A stretch of 64,000 bases of DNA from Thiopontia sp964551545 (GTDB lineage: Bacteria; Pseudomonadota; Gammaproteobacteria; GCF-002020875), in contig CAZKCT010000001.1 of NCBI GenBank assembly GCA_964551545.1, positions 1-64,000 on the forward strand. Direction: 5' to 3'. Each line of letters opens with the position of its first letter. Within the stretch, counting starts at the first letter, position 1. Of this stretch, positions 17,025-26,276 are shown piece after piece. Made by a program: the position numbers and the translations under genes. The notes under the pieces are model-generated. The model was not told the DNA's origin. It saw nothing but the letters and a program-made list of their open reading frames with translations, and did not search any database.

Positions 17025-17491
17025 AAATCACCCTGATTGCGGTGGGCAAAAAGATGCCCGCCTGGGTTGAGCAGGGGTACCACGAATATGGGCGTCGTAT
17101 GCCGCGTGAGTGTACGCTGGAGCTGCTGGAGATTGAGGCAGAAAAACGGGGTAAGAGTGGCTCCTCCAAACGCTGGATGGAACAGGAGGGGAAACGAATC
17201 CTGGCAGCAATTCCCAAGGGGGACCGGGTGGTTGCGCTGGATGTGACTGGAAGCCACTGGTCAACCGATAAGCTGGCGAGCCAGTTCGGTGGGTGGATGG
17301 AGTCGGGAAGCGGCGTTTCGCTGTTGGTCGGTGGTCCAGATGGTCTCTCATCAGAGTGTCTGCAGCGAGCTGATCAGCGTTGGTCCCTATCGCCACTGAC
17401 CTTCCCTCATCCGTTGGTTCGAGTGGTGCTGGCAGAACAGCTTTACCGTGCCTGGACCGTGGTCAATGGGCACCCCTATCACCGCTCCTGA
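17021..17491 (+). CDS. rlmH: 23S rRNA pseudouridine-1915 N3-methyltransferase RlmH
   Basis: SPOUT methyltransferase acting on pseudouridine 1915 of 23S rRNA in the assembled ribosome. 156 residues, GTG start overlapping the rsfS stop. The SAM-binding knot shows VSLLVGGPDGLS, and the C-terminus reads LTFPHPLVRVVLAEQLYRAWTVVNGHPYHR, nearly invariant in the family. A 6-bp hairpin (CCGCTC/GAGCGG, 17482-17498) spans its stop codon and may act as a weak terminator. Confidence 0.97.
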   Translation: MKITLIAVGKKMPAWVEQGYHEYGRRMPRECTLELLEIEAEKRGKSGSSKRWMEQEGKRILAAIPKGDRVVALDVTGSHWSTDKLASQFGGWMESGSGVSLLVGGPDGLSSECLQRADQRWSLSPLTFPHPLVRVVLAEQLYRAWTVVNGHPYHRS

Positions 17492-17505
17492 AGAGCGGCT
17501 TCTCT

Positions 17506-17535
17506 TTGTTACATCTTATTGATTTCGGTTAGAAT
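17506..17535 (+). promoter_or_regulatory. sigma-70-like promoter for maf-rng, probably leaderless
   Basis: TTGTTA (17506-17511) and TAGAAT (17530-17535) are separated by 18 bp. The ATG of maf begins 6 nt after the -10, where transcription would start, and there is no Shine-Dalgarno sequence, so the transcript may begin at or next to the start codon. Confidence 0.5.
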
Positions 17536-17541
17536 CTTCCG

Positions 17542-18126
17542 ATGGAATCACATCCGGATATCATCCTTGCTTCGGCCTCCCCGCGACGGGCAGAATTATT
17601 GACGCAGATTGGGGTCCGTTACCACCAGCAGAGTGCCGATATCGATGAGCAGATTGGTGTAGAAGAGACGCCAGAACAGGCGGTGGTTCGGCTGGCAATA
17701 GAGAAAGCAGTGGCGGTTCGGGGGCACTCTCCGTTGGGAAAAGTGCCTGTGCTGGGGGCTGATACCATTGTGGTTGATGATGCAGAAATTCTGCAGAAAC
17801 CCTCCAGTAAGGAAGAAGGAGTGGCGATGCTGGGGCAGTTGAGTGGCTCTACGCACCAAGTCATGAGCGCAGTGGCCGTGGTCACTGGTGATAGGGCAGA
17901 GAGTGCCCTCAATATCAGCCAAGTGACCTTTCGGCAGACCACGGATGCGGAGCGAGAGGCCTACTGGGAGAGTGGCGAACCAGCCGATAAAGCGGGTGGT
18001 TATGGCATTCAGGGATTGGGGGCAATCTTCATCTCTAATCTTGAGGGGAGCTATTCCGGAGTGATGGGGTTACCCCTGTTTGAGACCACGAAGCTGTTGC
18101 AGCAGGCGGGAGTGACTGTGTTATGA
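17542..18126 (+). CDS. maf: Maf/YhdE-family nucleoside triphosphate pyrophosphatase
   Basis: House-cleaning pyrophosphatase of 194 residues, probably of the YhdE type acting on dTTP/UTP and modified pyrimidine nucleotides. Motifs seen are ILASASPRRAELL at the N-terminus, LGADTIVVDDAEILQKP in the centre and GGYGIQGLGAIFI near the C-terminus. YhdE rather than YceF is favoured because it precedes rng and yhdP, as in E. coli. The start ATG has no ribosome site; see the promoter just upstream. It overlaps rng by ATGA. Confidence 0.92.
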   Translation: MESHPDIILASASPRRAELLTQIGVRYHQQSADIDEQIGVEETPEQAVVRLAIEKAVAVRGHSPLGKVPVLGADTIVVDDAEILQKPSSKEEGVAMLGQLSGSTHQVMSAVAVVTGDRAESALNISQVTFRQTTDAEREAYWESGEPADKAGGYGIQGLGAIFISNLEGSYSGVMGLPLFETTKLLQQAGVTVL

Positions 18127-19595
18127 GTACCGAAATTCTAATCAATGTTACGCCGCGAGAGACTCGCTCGGCCCTGGTTGAGAACGGGGTGTTGCAGGAG
18201 GTCTACATTGAGCGCCGCAACCATCTGGGCATGGTTGGCAATATCTACAAGGGGAAGGTGAGCCGGGTACTGCCGGGGATGCAGGCTGCTTTTGTCGATA
18301 TTGGGCTGGAGCGTGCCGCTTTTCTCCATGTCTCTGACATCATCCCGCAGGAGGTGCGTGAGGAAATTGAGTGCGAACAGGAGACCCCACAGATTATGGA
18401 CCTGGTCTCCGATGGACAGGAGCTACTGGTTCAGGTGGTCAAAGATCCGCTGGGGACCAAAGGGGCACGTCTGACCATGCAGGTCTCGATTCCCTCGCGT
18501 TATCTGGTCTTCATGCCGCAGGTGCAGTGTGTTGGGGTCTCTCAGCGAATTGAGGAAGAGGAGGAGCGTGAACGGTTGCGGGCGATGATTGCGCAGGCGG
18601 TCGAGGCAGGGGGATATGGTGGCTTCATCGTCCGTACCGCTGGAGAAGGAATTCCGTTAGAAGATCTTCTGCATGAGGCAAAGCTGCTCTACAAGATCTG
18701 GGCATCGATCCAGGAGAATGGCAAGAAGCAGAAGGCGCGTTCATTGGTTCATCGTGACCTCCCGCTGGAGCAGCGAACCATCCGGGACCAGCTTAAGGAC
18801 AGTGTTGAGCGGGTGCGGATTGATTCCAATCAAACCTGGGAGCAGTGTCGCGATTTTGCTGCCCGCTTCAATCCAGAGCTTGCCTCACGGGTGGAGTACT
18901 ATCCGGGAGAGTGCCCCATTTTCGACCTCTATTCGGTGGAGGATGAGATTCAGAAGGCACTGCAGCGCAAGGTGCCGCTCAAGTCGGGCGGTTATCTGAT
19001 TATTGATCAGACCGAGGCGATGACCACGATTGATGTCAATACAGGCTCTTTCGTGGGGCATCACAATCTGGAAGAGACCATCTTCAAGACCAATCTGGAG
19101 GCGACTCAGGCCATTGCCCGTCAGCTGCGACTGCGCAATCTGGGGGGGATTATCATCCTTGATCTCATTGATATGGAGGATGAGCAGCATCGCCAGCAGG
19201 TGATGCGCTCTCTGCAGAAGTATCTTGATCAGGACCATGCGCGAACTCACATCAGTGCAGTCTCCTCGCTAGGGTTGATCGAGATGACCCGCAAACGGAC
19301 CCGAGAGAGTCTGGAGCATGTGCTCTGTCAAACCTGCCCCACTTGTGAAGGACGTGGTTATCTCAAGACCCCGGAAACGGTCTGTTATGAGATCTTCCGT
19401 GAGATTATTCGTGAATCCCGCCAGTATGACGACTCCAAGGAGTTTTTGGTGTTGGCTGCTCAGGAGATTACCGATCTGCTGTTTGGTGAGGAGTCGGCCA
19501 GCCTTGCGGAGCTGGAAGAGTTTATTGGAAAGCCGGTGCGCCTGCAGGTAGAGACCTTTTATACCACTGAACAGTTCGATGTTGTCCCGGTCTGA
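18123..19595 (+). CDS. rng: ribonuclease G
   Basis: RNase E/G-family endonuclease that trims the 5' end of 16S rRNA and cleaves AU-rich single-stranded RNA. 490 residues, the length of RNase G without the RNase E scaffold tail. An S1 domain lies near residues 38-120, catalytic-site segments are IIDQTEAMTTIDVNTGSFVG and GGIIILDLIDM, and the Zn-link is CPTCEGRG. The 3' end overlaps the yhdP start by 17 bp in another frame. Confidence 0.96.
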   Translation: MSTEILINVTPRETRSALVENGVLQEVYIERRNHLGMVGNIYKGKVSRVLPGMQAAFVDIGLERAAFLHVSDIIPQEVREEIECEQETPQIMDLVSDGQELLVQVVKDPLGTKGARLTMQVSIPSRYLVFMPQVQCVGVSQRIEEEEERERLRAMIAQAVEAGGYGGFIVRTAGEGIPLEDLLHEAKLLYKIWASIQENGKKQKARSLVHRDLPLEQRTIRDQLKDSVERVRIDSNQTWEQCRDFAARFNPELASRVEYYPGECPIFDLYSVEDEIQKALQRKVPLKSGGYLIIDQTEAMTTIDVNTGSFVGHHNLEETIFKTNLEATQAIARQLRLRNLGGIIILDLIDMEDEQHRQQVMRSLQKYLDQDHARTHISAVSSLGLIEMTRKRTRESLEHVLCQTCPTCEGRGYLKTPETVCYEIFREIIRESRQYDDSKEFLVLAAQEITDLLFGEESASLAELEEFIGKPVRLQVETFYTTEQFDVVPV

Positions 19596-22500
19596 CGCTT
19601 CCCTGCTCGGTACACTCTGGGGAACCTTCTGGATTTTATTGTCCTCTCTGTTGGTAACGGCCGCGCTGATGTTAGTGCTGTTACGGACGGCACTACCTAC
19701 ACTGGGGTTGTTTCAGGAGGATCTTGAGTCTTGGTTGGAGGGAGAGGTTGGGGTGCCTGTTGAGATGGGAGAGGTGGTACTCTCACTTCAGGGGCGCTCT
19801 CTGCAATTGACCGCCAATGATCTTGCATTTATCGATCCGGAGTCAGGCATTGCGCAAGCCTCACTGCAGCGAGGTGAGGTGGCGGTCGATCTACTGCAGT
19901 CGTTACGTCATGGAACGATTGTCACAACGGCACTCTCCATTCATCGTCCCACGCTTTCAGTATTGCACCACTCTGATGGCAGTCTAATGGTCGAGGGGTT
20001 TGGAGAGGAGGCCGGTGTTGCAGCACAGGTGGTTGGTTGGTTGTTGAGCCAGCCAATGGTGCAGATTGAGGAGGCCGTGCTCAATTTAAGGGAAGAGCGC
20101 CCCCAGAATCTACGGTGGAAATTTTCGGATGTGTCCCTATCCCTAATCAACTCGGGGTATCGCCACCAGGCAACGGGGCAGGCGATCATTGGGGATGCAA
20201 GTACCCGGCCTGTTTCGGTTGAGCTGGAGTGGTTTGGGGACCTGATGAATCCTCAAGGCTGGGATGGACAGCTGTACTTGAGTGGCGATGCCGTTCAGTT
20301 GGTTGATTTGGTGGGTGGCACGGATGCTCCTTGGCGTCCACTAGCCCAAGGGGAGGCAGTGGTTGAGTTCTGGGGAGAGTGGCTTTCGGGGCGCCTGGAA
20401 AAAGGTCGGGGGGTGATGGCCCGTGATCAGCGTTGGCATGAGGCGCCGGGGCTGGCTGGGGGGCAGTTCCTCTGGAAGCGTAAAAGCGGAGAACAGTGGC
20501 GGTTGCAGCTGGAACAGTTGCTTTGGGGCGGAGAGAAAATGGAGGAGCGCTCCAGTCACCCCTCTTCTGCACTGGTTGAACGTAAACTGGATCCTGTCAC
20601 CGGTGAAGATCTGTTGGTTGGAGGCGTGGATCAGGTTCGGTTGGTCTCCTCTCCTGAGCTTTCTGGGCTCTATGCGACTTTGGCTCGGGGAGGGAGTGGG
20701 ATCCTGGTCTCTGGTGAGTTGAGACAGCTGCAATTTCGTTCAAGGCCTACGCCAGATAGTCTGCTCTCTCGGGTAGAGGCGGCGATGGAGCTGCACCAGA
20801 TCTCGGTTCAGGGCATCCAGAAGCTGGAGGGGATTGGCGTGAGCGACCTGAATGGGCAGCTTCGTATTGGTGAGCAGGGGGGAGAACTGATCCCCAAGGC
20901 GGGGCTGGTCACCATTGATAGTGGTGGCATCTACTCATCTCCGGTCTCTGTCGACCTCAATCAGAGCCCGCTGAAGTGGCGTAACCATCCTGCCGGACTC
21001 TACCTGTTGGCTGACCCGTTTCAGCTCACGATGGGCGTTCTGCAAATGAAGGGGGGTGTCGAACTGTTGGTGCCATCATCAGGGGATTCGTCACGCATCA
21101 ACCTCAAGAGTTATCTTGCTGCAGATAATATTCGGCAGCTGATCCATCAATTGCCGGTATCCCAGATTGCCCCTGATCTATTGACGTGGTTGCAGCAGAG
21201 TTTCATCAAGGGGCGGCTCCCATTGGGGCAGGTTGTTGTGCAGGGGGCACTGGATCAATTTCCATTTTCGGAAGGGGAGGGGCGCTTTGAGGCAGATCTG
21301 TTGATTGATGGACTGGACCTGCGTTATGAGAAGTCATGGCCGGTGCTGACAGAGGCTGCTGGCCGCCTCCGCTTCCAGAAAGAGCGCATGCAGTTTGATC
21401 TTGATCGAGGGTTTTTGGATGGCCATGCCGTCCATGATCTTGTGGTCGTTGCTGATCCGGTGGATCAGGGGCCAGTACGGATACATGGACAGGTGGTAAC
21501 AGAAAGTAGCCAGTTGATGAAAACTCTGCAGAGGACACCGCTGCAGCAGCAGGTTGAGGGGGTGGGGCGTGAACTCGATTTGGAGGGGTATGCTTTCCTC
21601 GATCTCAGGGTTTCGGTTCCTTTAAAGAACGAGCAGATGATCATGGTTGATGGACGGGTTGAGTTTCATGACAACCGTCTGCAGGTACGTGACCTAGGGT
21701 TGATGGTTGAAGAGCTGCATGGGAATTTGGAGTTTGATCAAGAGAGCATCACCATTGATGGGATGAGTGCGAAGGCGCTGGGTGGGCCGCTCCATCTCAG
21801 TGCATTTACCGCTGAAGCAGAGGGAAAACGAGAGTTGCTGGTCAATCTCAAGGGAGAGGCTAGTCACCACTCTTTGAAAGGGTGGCTCCAGCAGCAGGGG
21901 GTCTCCAATCTGCCACTGAAGGTCCATGCTTTAGATGGGGGAGCGTCTGCTCAGCTGTCTTGGGATGGACGCTTGAGAATGGAGCTGACTGAGGATGGCG
22001 ATGGCCCTGTAGAGGTACATCTCCACTCGGATCTGCAAGGGGTTGAGGTCGATCTGCCGCGCCCTTTCCATAAGCCGGTCGAGACCCAGTGGCCAACCAC
22101 CTTGACGCTTCATTTGAAGCGGGGCGCACTGCAACAGTTTGAACTTTCCAGCCCTGAGCGCATCAAGTCGGCATTGAGCCTTGGAGATGATGGACAATGG
22201 TCTGGAAATATTCATCTCGGTCAGGTGAAGAAACAGGCAGAAGAGCGTACGGATTCTCTGGAAGGAGTAGATATTGAAGCGGGACTCAAAGAGGTTGATC
22301 TTGAAAGGTGGTTGAATCTTTATCGAGAGATGCCGGAAGAAGAGAGCGGACTGCCACCCTTTGATCTAAGAGGGGTCTCCCTATTTGCGGAGGAGGCGCC
22401 GATTTTTGGCCATCATCTACAGAATCTCTCGCTGCGGGTTGAGCCGCATCAGGATGGGTTCTGGGGGGTAGCGGTGGATAGCGTGCAGCTGCAGGGGAAG

Positions 22501-23460
22501 GCAGAGATTCCGCTGGATGCGGAGCAGCAGATAGTGATTCATCTGGAGCGAGTGGACCTTCAGTCGACTGCGGAGAGTGAAGGGAAGGGTGTAGCCATGG
22601 AGGTGGACCCATCGCAGATTCCACCAATGGTGGTGTCTAGCAAGAAGACCCGAATCAATGGCATTGATTTTGGAAAGCTGGACCTGAAAACGCACAAAAC
22701 CTCCAATGGTCTCTTTTTTGATGATGTCACCTTGGACTCTGATGCGCTTCAGTTGAGCGCACAAGGGGGCTGGCTGAAACGTGATCATGCCTCACTCTCC
22801 CGGTTCAATATTCATGCCCGTGGGGAGAAGTTAGGGAAGATTCTTGCACTATTTGATTATGATGGTGAGATTGATCAAGGGGTAACGTCTGCCCAGATCA
22901 AGGCAGAGTGGGAGGGTTCACCAATGGACTTCTCTCTGGGGGTGCTGGAGGGAAACATGGAGCTCTCAGTGGGGAAGGGGCATCTGCGAGACGTTGATCA
23001 GGGGGTTGGGCGAGTCTTTGGTCTGCTGGGGATCCACACCTTGGCGCGCCGTCTGGCGCTCGACTTCTCCGACATCACCGATAAAGGGTTCCCGTTTGAT
23101 ACCATTGAGGGGAGCTTCTTGCTGAAGAATGGCCATGCCCACACCCGTGATCTGGTGGTGGACGGGCCGGCAGCAACCATCAAAATGGTGGGTCGAACCG
23201 GAATTGTGGCGCAGGATTATGATCAGGTGGTCTCGATGAGCCCGAAGATTTCGGAGACCCTTCCTGCAACCGGTGCGCTGGTTGGAGGGCCTGCGGGTGC
23301 TGCTGTGGGATCGGTGGTGCTGCTCTATCAGAAACTGTTCAAGAAAGAGGGGATTGCCACGACTCGTTACACCCTGACAGGGAGTTGGGCAGATCCTAAA
23401 CTGGAAAGAATTGAGAAGCGACAGGGCAAGCCTCCTGTCACTGAGTTGATCGCCGAATAG
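19579..23460 (+). CDS. yhdP: YhdP-type AsmA-like protein, phospholipid transport to the outer membrane
   Basis: A 1293-residue protein anchored by one N-terminal transmembrane segment (about residues 14-38). The rest is beta-rich periplasmic repeat sequence. YhdP, TamB and YdbH form partly redundant bridges for phospholipid movement between the membranes in E. coli. The AsmA-like C-terminus is clear: GKGHLRDVDQGVGRVFGLLGIHTLARRL and the final GLATTRYTL-like GSWADPKLERI segment. Length and gene order (maf-rng-yhdP-tldD) match the family, which usually has about 1270 residues. No internal stop or frameshift was noted. Confidence 0.93.
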   Translation: MLSRSDASLLGTLWGTFWILLSSLLVTAALMLVLLRTALPTLGLFQEDLESWLEGEVGVPVEMGEVVLSLQGRSLQLTANDLAFIDPESGIAQASLQRGEVAVDLLQSLRHGTIVTTALSIHRPTLSVLHHSDGSLMVEGFGEEAGVAAQVVGWLLSQPMVQIEEAVLNLREERPQNLRWKFSDVSLSLINSGYRHQATGQAIIGDASTRPVSVELEWFGDLMNPQGWDGQLYLSGDAVQLVDLVGGTDAPWRPLAQGEAVVEFWGEWLSGRLEKGRGVMARDQRWHEAPGLAGGQFLWKRKSGEQWRLQLEQLLWGGEKMEERSSHPSSALVERKLDPVTGEDLLVGGVDQVRLVSSPELSGLYATLARGGSGILVSGELRQLQFRSRPTPDSLLSRVEAAMELHQISVQGIQKLEGIGVSDLNGQLRIGEQGGELIPKAGLVTIDSGGIYSSPVSVDLNQSPLKWRNHPAGLYLLADPFQLTMGVLQMKGGVELLVPSSGDSSRINLKSYLAADNIRQLIHQLPVSQIAPDLLTWLQQSFIKGRLPLGQVVVQGALDQFPFSEGEGRFEADLLIDGLDLRYEKSWPVLTEAAGRLRFQKERMQFDLDRGFLDGHAVHDLVVVADPVDQGPVRIHGQVVTESSQLMKTLQRTPLQQQVEGVGRELDLEGYAFLDLRVSVPLKNEQMIMVDGRVEFHDNRLQVRDLGLMVEELHGNLEFDQESITIDGMSAKALGGPLHLSAFTAEAEGKRELLVNLKGEASHHSLKGWLQQQGVSNLPLKVHALDGGASAQLSWDGRLRMELTEDGDGPVEVHLHSDLQGVEVDLPRPFHKPVETQWPTTLTLHLKRGALQQFELSSPERIKSALSLGDDGQWSGNIHLGQVKKQAEERTDSLEGVDIEAGLKEVDLERWLNLYREMPEEESGLPPFDLRGVSLFAEEAPIFGHHLQNLSLRVEPHQDGFWGVAVDSVQLQGKAEIPLDAEQQIVIHLERVDLQSTAESEGKGVAMEVDPSQIPPMVVSSKKTRINGIDFGKLDLKTHKTSNGLFFDDVTLDSDALQLSAQGGWLKRDHASLSRFNIHARGEKLGKILALFDYDGEIDQGVTSAQIKAEWEGSPMDFSLGVLEGNMELSVGKGHLRDVDQGVGRVFGLLGIHTLARRLALDFSDITDKGFPFDTIEGSFLLKNGHAHTRDLVVDGPAATIKMVGRTGIVAQDYDQVVSMSPKISETLPATGALVGGPAGAAVGSVVLLYQKLFKKEGIATTRYTLTGSWADPKLERIEKRQGKPPVTELIAE

Positions 23461-23484
23461 CGCGCAAAACCAAGGAAATTACAA

Positions 23485-24927
23485 ATGGACCATATTGCAT
23501 TGGCGACAGCAAAGCTGTTGGAGCCAGGAGAGGTTGCACAGCAACAGATTGAGGATGCACTGCACCATATTATGGGGCGAGGTATGGACTATGCTGACCT
23601 CTACTTTCAGCAGAGTCGACATGAGTTCTGGTCGCTGGAGGATGGCGTGGTGCGGGATGGAAGCTACGACATTGATGCCGGGGTTGGCGTGCGTGCGGTC
23701 CATGGTGAAAAAACCGGGTTTGCCTATTCGGATGAAATCACTGCTGTGGCCTTGATGGAGGCGGCCAACTCGGCCCGGGTGATCTCTCGTGGGAGTGGTT
23801 CAGGGCAGTTGAAGGTGGTGGCACCATCAACAATTACCGACTCCCTCTATCCGATGGAAAATCCACTGATCTCCACGGAGACTGAAAACAAGGTGGCGCT
23901 TTTGCAGAGCGTTGACCGTTGGGCGCGCGCAGCCGATCCGCGAGTGGTTCAGGTGATGGCCAGTCTTGCTGCGGTCTATGATCTGGTTCTGGTTGCAGGA
24001 AGTGATGGAACCCTGGCTGCCGACGTGCGCCCACTGGTTCGCCTCAATGTCTCGGTGATTGCCGAACAAAATGGGCGTCGTGAGAATGGCTCTTCCGGCT
24101 TTGGCGGGCGTTCAGACCTGTCGCTATTGCTCGACTCAGGGCGTGCAGAACATGCTGCCAAAGAGGCGGTGCGCCAAGCGTTGGTGAATCTGGAGGCCGA
24201 GGATGCACCTGCTGGTGTGATGGAGGTGGTACTGGGGAACGGATGGCCCGGCGTGTTACTGCATGAGGCTGTTGGGCATGGTCTGGAAGGGGACTTCAAC
24301 CGCAAGGGCACCTCTGCTTTCTCTGGGCGTATCGGAGAGCAGGTGGCAAGCCCGCTCTGTACCGTTGTGGATCATGGCTCAATGGAGGGACGCCGAGGAT
24401 CGCTCAATATTGATGATGAGGGTACTCCAACTGGAAATACGATGCTGATTGAGAACGGGGTGCTCAAGGGATATATGCAAGACAAGAGCAATGCTCGACT
24501 GATGGGGGTCTCTTCGACCGGAAATGGGCGTAGAGAGTCTTATGCTCACCTGCCGATGCCGCGGATGACCAACACCTATATGTTGGCAGGTGAACATGCC
24601 CCGGAGGAGATTATTGCCTCAGTGAATCGCGGGATCTATGCCGTCAACTTTGGTGGCGGTCAGGTGGATATCACCTCTGGAAAGTTTGTCTTCTCGGCCA
24701 ATGAGGCTTACTTGATTGAGAAAGGGAAGGTGAAGCAGCCATTGCGTGGCGTGACCCTGATTGGCAATGGGCCAGAGGTGATGTCGAATATCACCATGGT
24801 GGGTCGTGATCTGGCGCTGGATCCCGGCATTGGGGTTTGTGGTAAAGAGGGGCAGAGTGTTCCCGTGGGGGTTGGGCAGCCTACCCTCAAGGTGAGCGAA
24901 CTCACCGTTGGGGGGACTGAGGTATGA
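23485..24927 (+). CDS. tldD: metalloprotease TldD
   Basis: Catalytic subunit of the TldD/TldE (PmbA) protease, which processes modified peptides such as microcins and degrades unfolded peptides. 480 residues, with the metal-binding HEAVGH at residues 260-265 and downstream conserved GSMEGRRGSLNIDDEGTP. The ribosome site AAGGA precedes ATG 23485. It overlaps pmbA by ATGA. No peptide precursor gene was identified next to it. Confidence 0.96.
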   Translation: MDHIALATAKLLEPGEVAQQQIEDALHHIMGRGMDYADLYFQQSRHEFWSLEDGVVRDGSYDIDAGVGVRAVHGEKTGFAYSDEITAVALMEAANSARVISRGSGSGQLKVVAPSTITDSLYPMENPLISTETENKVALLQSVDRWARAADPRVVQVMASLAAVYDLVLVAGSDGTLAADVRPLVRLNVSVIAEQNGRRENGSSGFGGRSDLSLLLDSGRAEHAAKEAVRQALVNLEAEDAPAGVMEVVLGNGWPGVLLHEAVGHGLEGDFNRKGTSAFSGRIGEQVASPLCTVVDHGSMEGRRGSLNIDDEGTPTGNTMLIENGVLKGYMQDKSNARLMGVSSTGNGRRESYAHLPMPRMTNTYMLAGEHAPEEIIASVNRGIYAVNFGGGQVDITSGKFVFSANEAYLIEKGKVKQPLRGVTLIGNGPEVMSNITMVGRDLALDPGIGVCGKEGQSVPVGVGQPTLKVSELTVGGTEV

Positions 24928-26267
24928 GTCATACAGAGCAGCAGATGTTGGAAGTCTTGACCCAGCAGATTCTTGATGAGGCAAAACAGCAAGGGGCAAC
25001 TGCAGTAGAGGCGGGGAGCAGTATTGAGTCAGGTTACTCTACCTCCGTGAGAATGGGGGAGGTGGAGACCATTGAGCATCACCGGGATCGGGGGATGGGG
25101 GTCACGGTCTACTTTGGGCAGAAGAAAGGGACAGCGAGTACCAGTGATTTCTCCTCGGATTCGGTGCGTGCTGCGGTACGTGCGGCCTGTGATATTGCGC
25201 GCTATACCGAAGAGGATCCCTATGCTGGACTGGCGGATCCTGAGCAGTTGGCGACAGTGTTCCCTGATCTGGAACTCGAGCAGCCTTGGTCGGTTGATGT
25301 CGAGCAGAGTGTGGAGTGGGCCAAGCGTTGTGAACAGGCCGCGCTCGACCATGATCCACGGGTTGTCAACTCGGAGGGTGGATCCATCAGTAGCCATCAC
25401 GCTATTCGGGTCTATGGAAACAGCCATGGATTCCTCTCTGGGTATTGTGGAACGCGACATGGAATTAGCTGCTCCGTGGTGGCCCAAGAGCAAGAGGCGG
25501 TAGGAGCCTCAGGAATGCAGCGGGATTACTGGTACAGTGGGTCGAGAGACCCCAGCAAACTGGAGAACCCAGAAGCCGTTGGGGAACATGCGGCTCAACG
25601 AGCGATCGAACGACTTGGAGGGCGCAAAGGAAAGACTGGGCAAGTGCCGGTGTTGTTTGATGCGACGGTTGCGGGTGGATTGCTAAGTCACCTGATGGGG
25701 GCTATCCGTGGAGGAAGCCTCTATCGCAAGGCCTCCTTCTTGTTGGATCATCTGGGCCAGCCGCTGTTTCCAGAGTTTATTACGATTCATGAGGCACCCC
25801 ATCTAAAGCGCGGAGCGGCTAGTGCCCCATTTGATAATGAGGGCGTCGCGACTCGGGCGCAGAATTTTGTGACCGATGGTGTGCTCTCCAGTTACGTGCT
25901 CGATAGCTATTCAGCGCGCAGGTTGGGGATGGAGACGACCGGAAATGGTGGTGGCGTGCGTAATCTGCGGATCAGTCATGGTGCGCTGGATCGTTCGGAA
26001 TTGATTCGGGAGATGGGAACAGGATTGCTGGTGACCGAGTTGATGGGACAGGGGGTCAATACCACGACAGGAGACTACTCCCGGGGTGCCTCGGGTTTCT
26101 GGGTGGAGAATGGTGAGGTTCTCTATCCAGTGGAGGAGATTACTATTGCGGGGAATCTGAAAGAGATGTTCCGTCAGCTGGTTGCAGTGGGGAGTGATGT
26201 TGATCGGCGTGGCAGCGTGCAGAGTGGCTCTATTCTGCTGGAGCAGATGAGTGTTGCTGGGGGGTAA
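24924..26267 (+). CDS. pmbA: TldE/PmbA subunit of the TldD-TldE protease
   Basis: Partner of TldD, 447 residues, without the HExxxH motif, as expected for the subunit that lacks the catalytic metal. The C-terminal region (RGASGFWVENGEVLYPVEEITIAGNLKEMF) is typical. It is translationally coupled to tldD by a 4-bp overlap and ends 9 bp from the convergent mgtE gene. Confidence 0.96.
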   Translation: MSHTEQQMLEVLTQQILDEAKQQGATAVEAGSSIESGYSTSVRMGEVETIEHHRDRGMGVTVYFGQKKGTASTSDFSSDSVRAAVRAACDIARYTEEDPYAGLADPEQLATVFPDLELEQPWSVDVEQSVEWAKRCEQAALDHDPRVVNSEGGSISSHHAIRVYGNSHGFLSGYCGTRHGISCSVVAQEQEAVGASGMQRDYWYSGSRDPSKLENPEAVGEHAAQRAIERLGGRKGKTGQVPVLFDATVAGGLLSHLMGAIRGGSLYRKASFLLDHLGQPLFPEFITIHEAPHLKRGAASAPFDNEGVATRAQNFVTDGVLSSYVLDSYSARRLGMETTGNGGGVRNLRISHGALDRSELIREMGTGLLVTELMGQGVNTTTGDYSRGASGFWVENGEVLYPVEEITIAGNLKEMFRQLVAVGSDVDRRGSVQSGSILLEQMSVAGG

Positions 26268-26276
26268 TTTGGCTAC

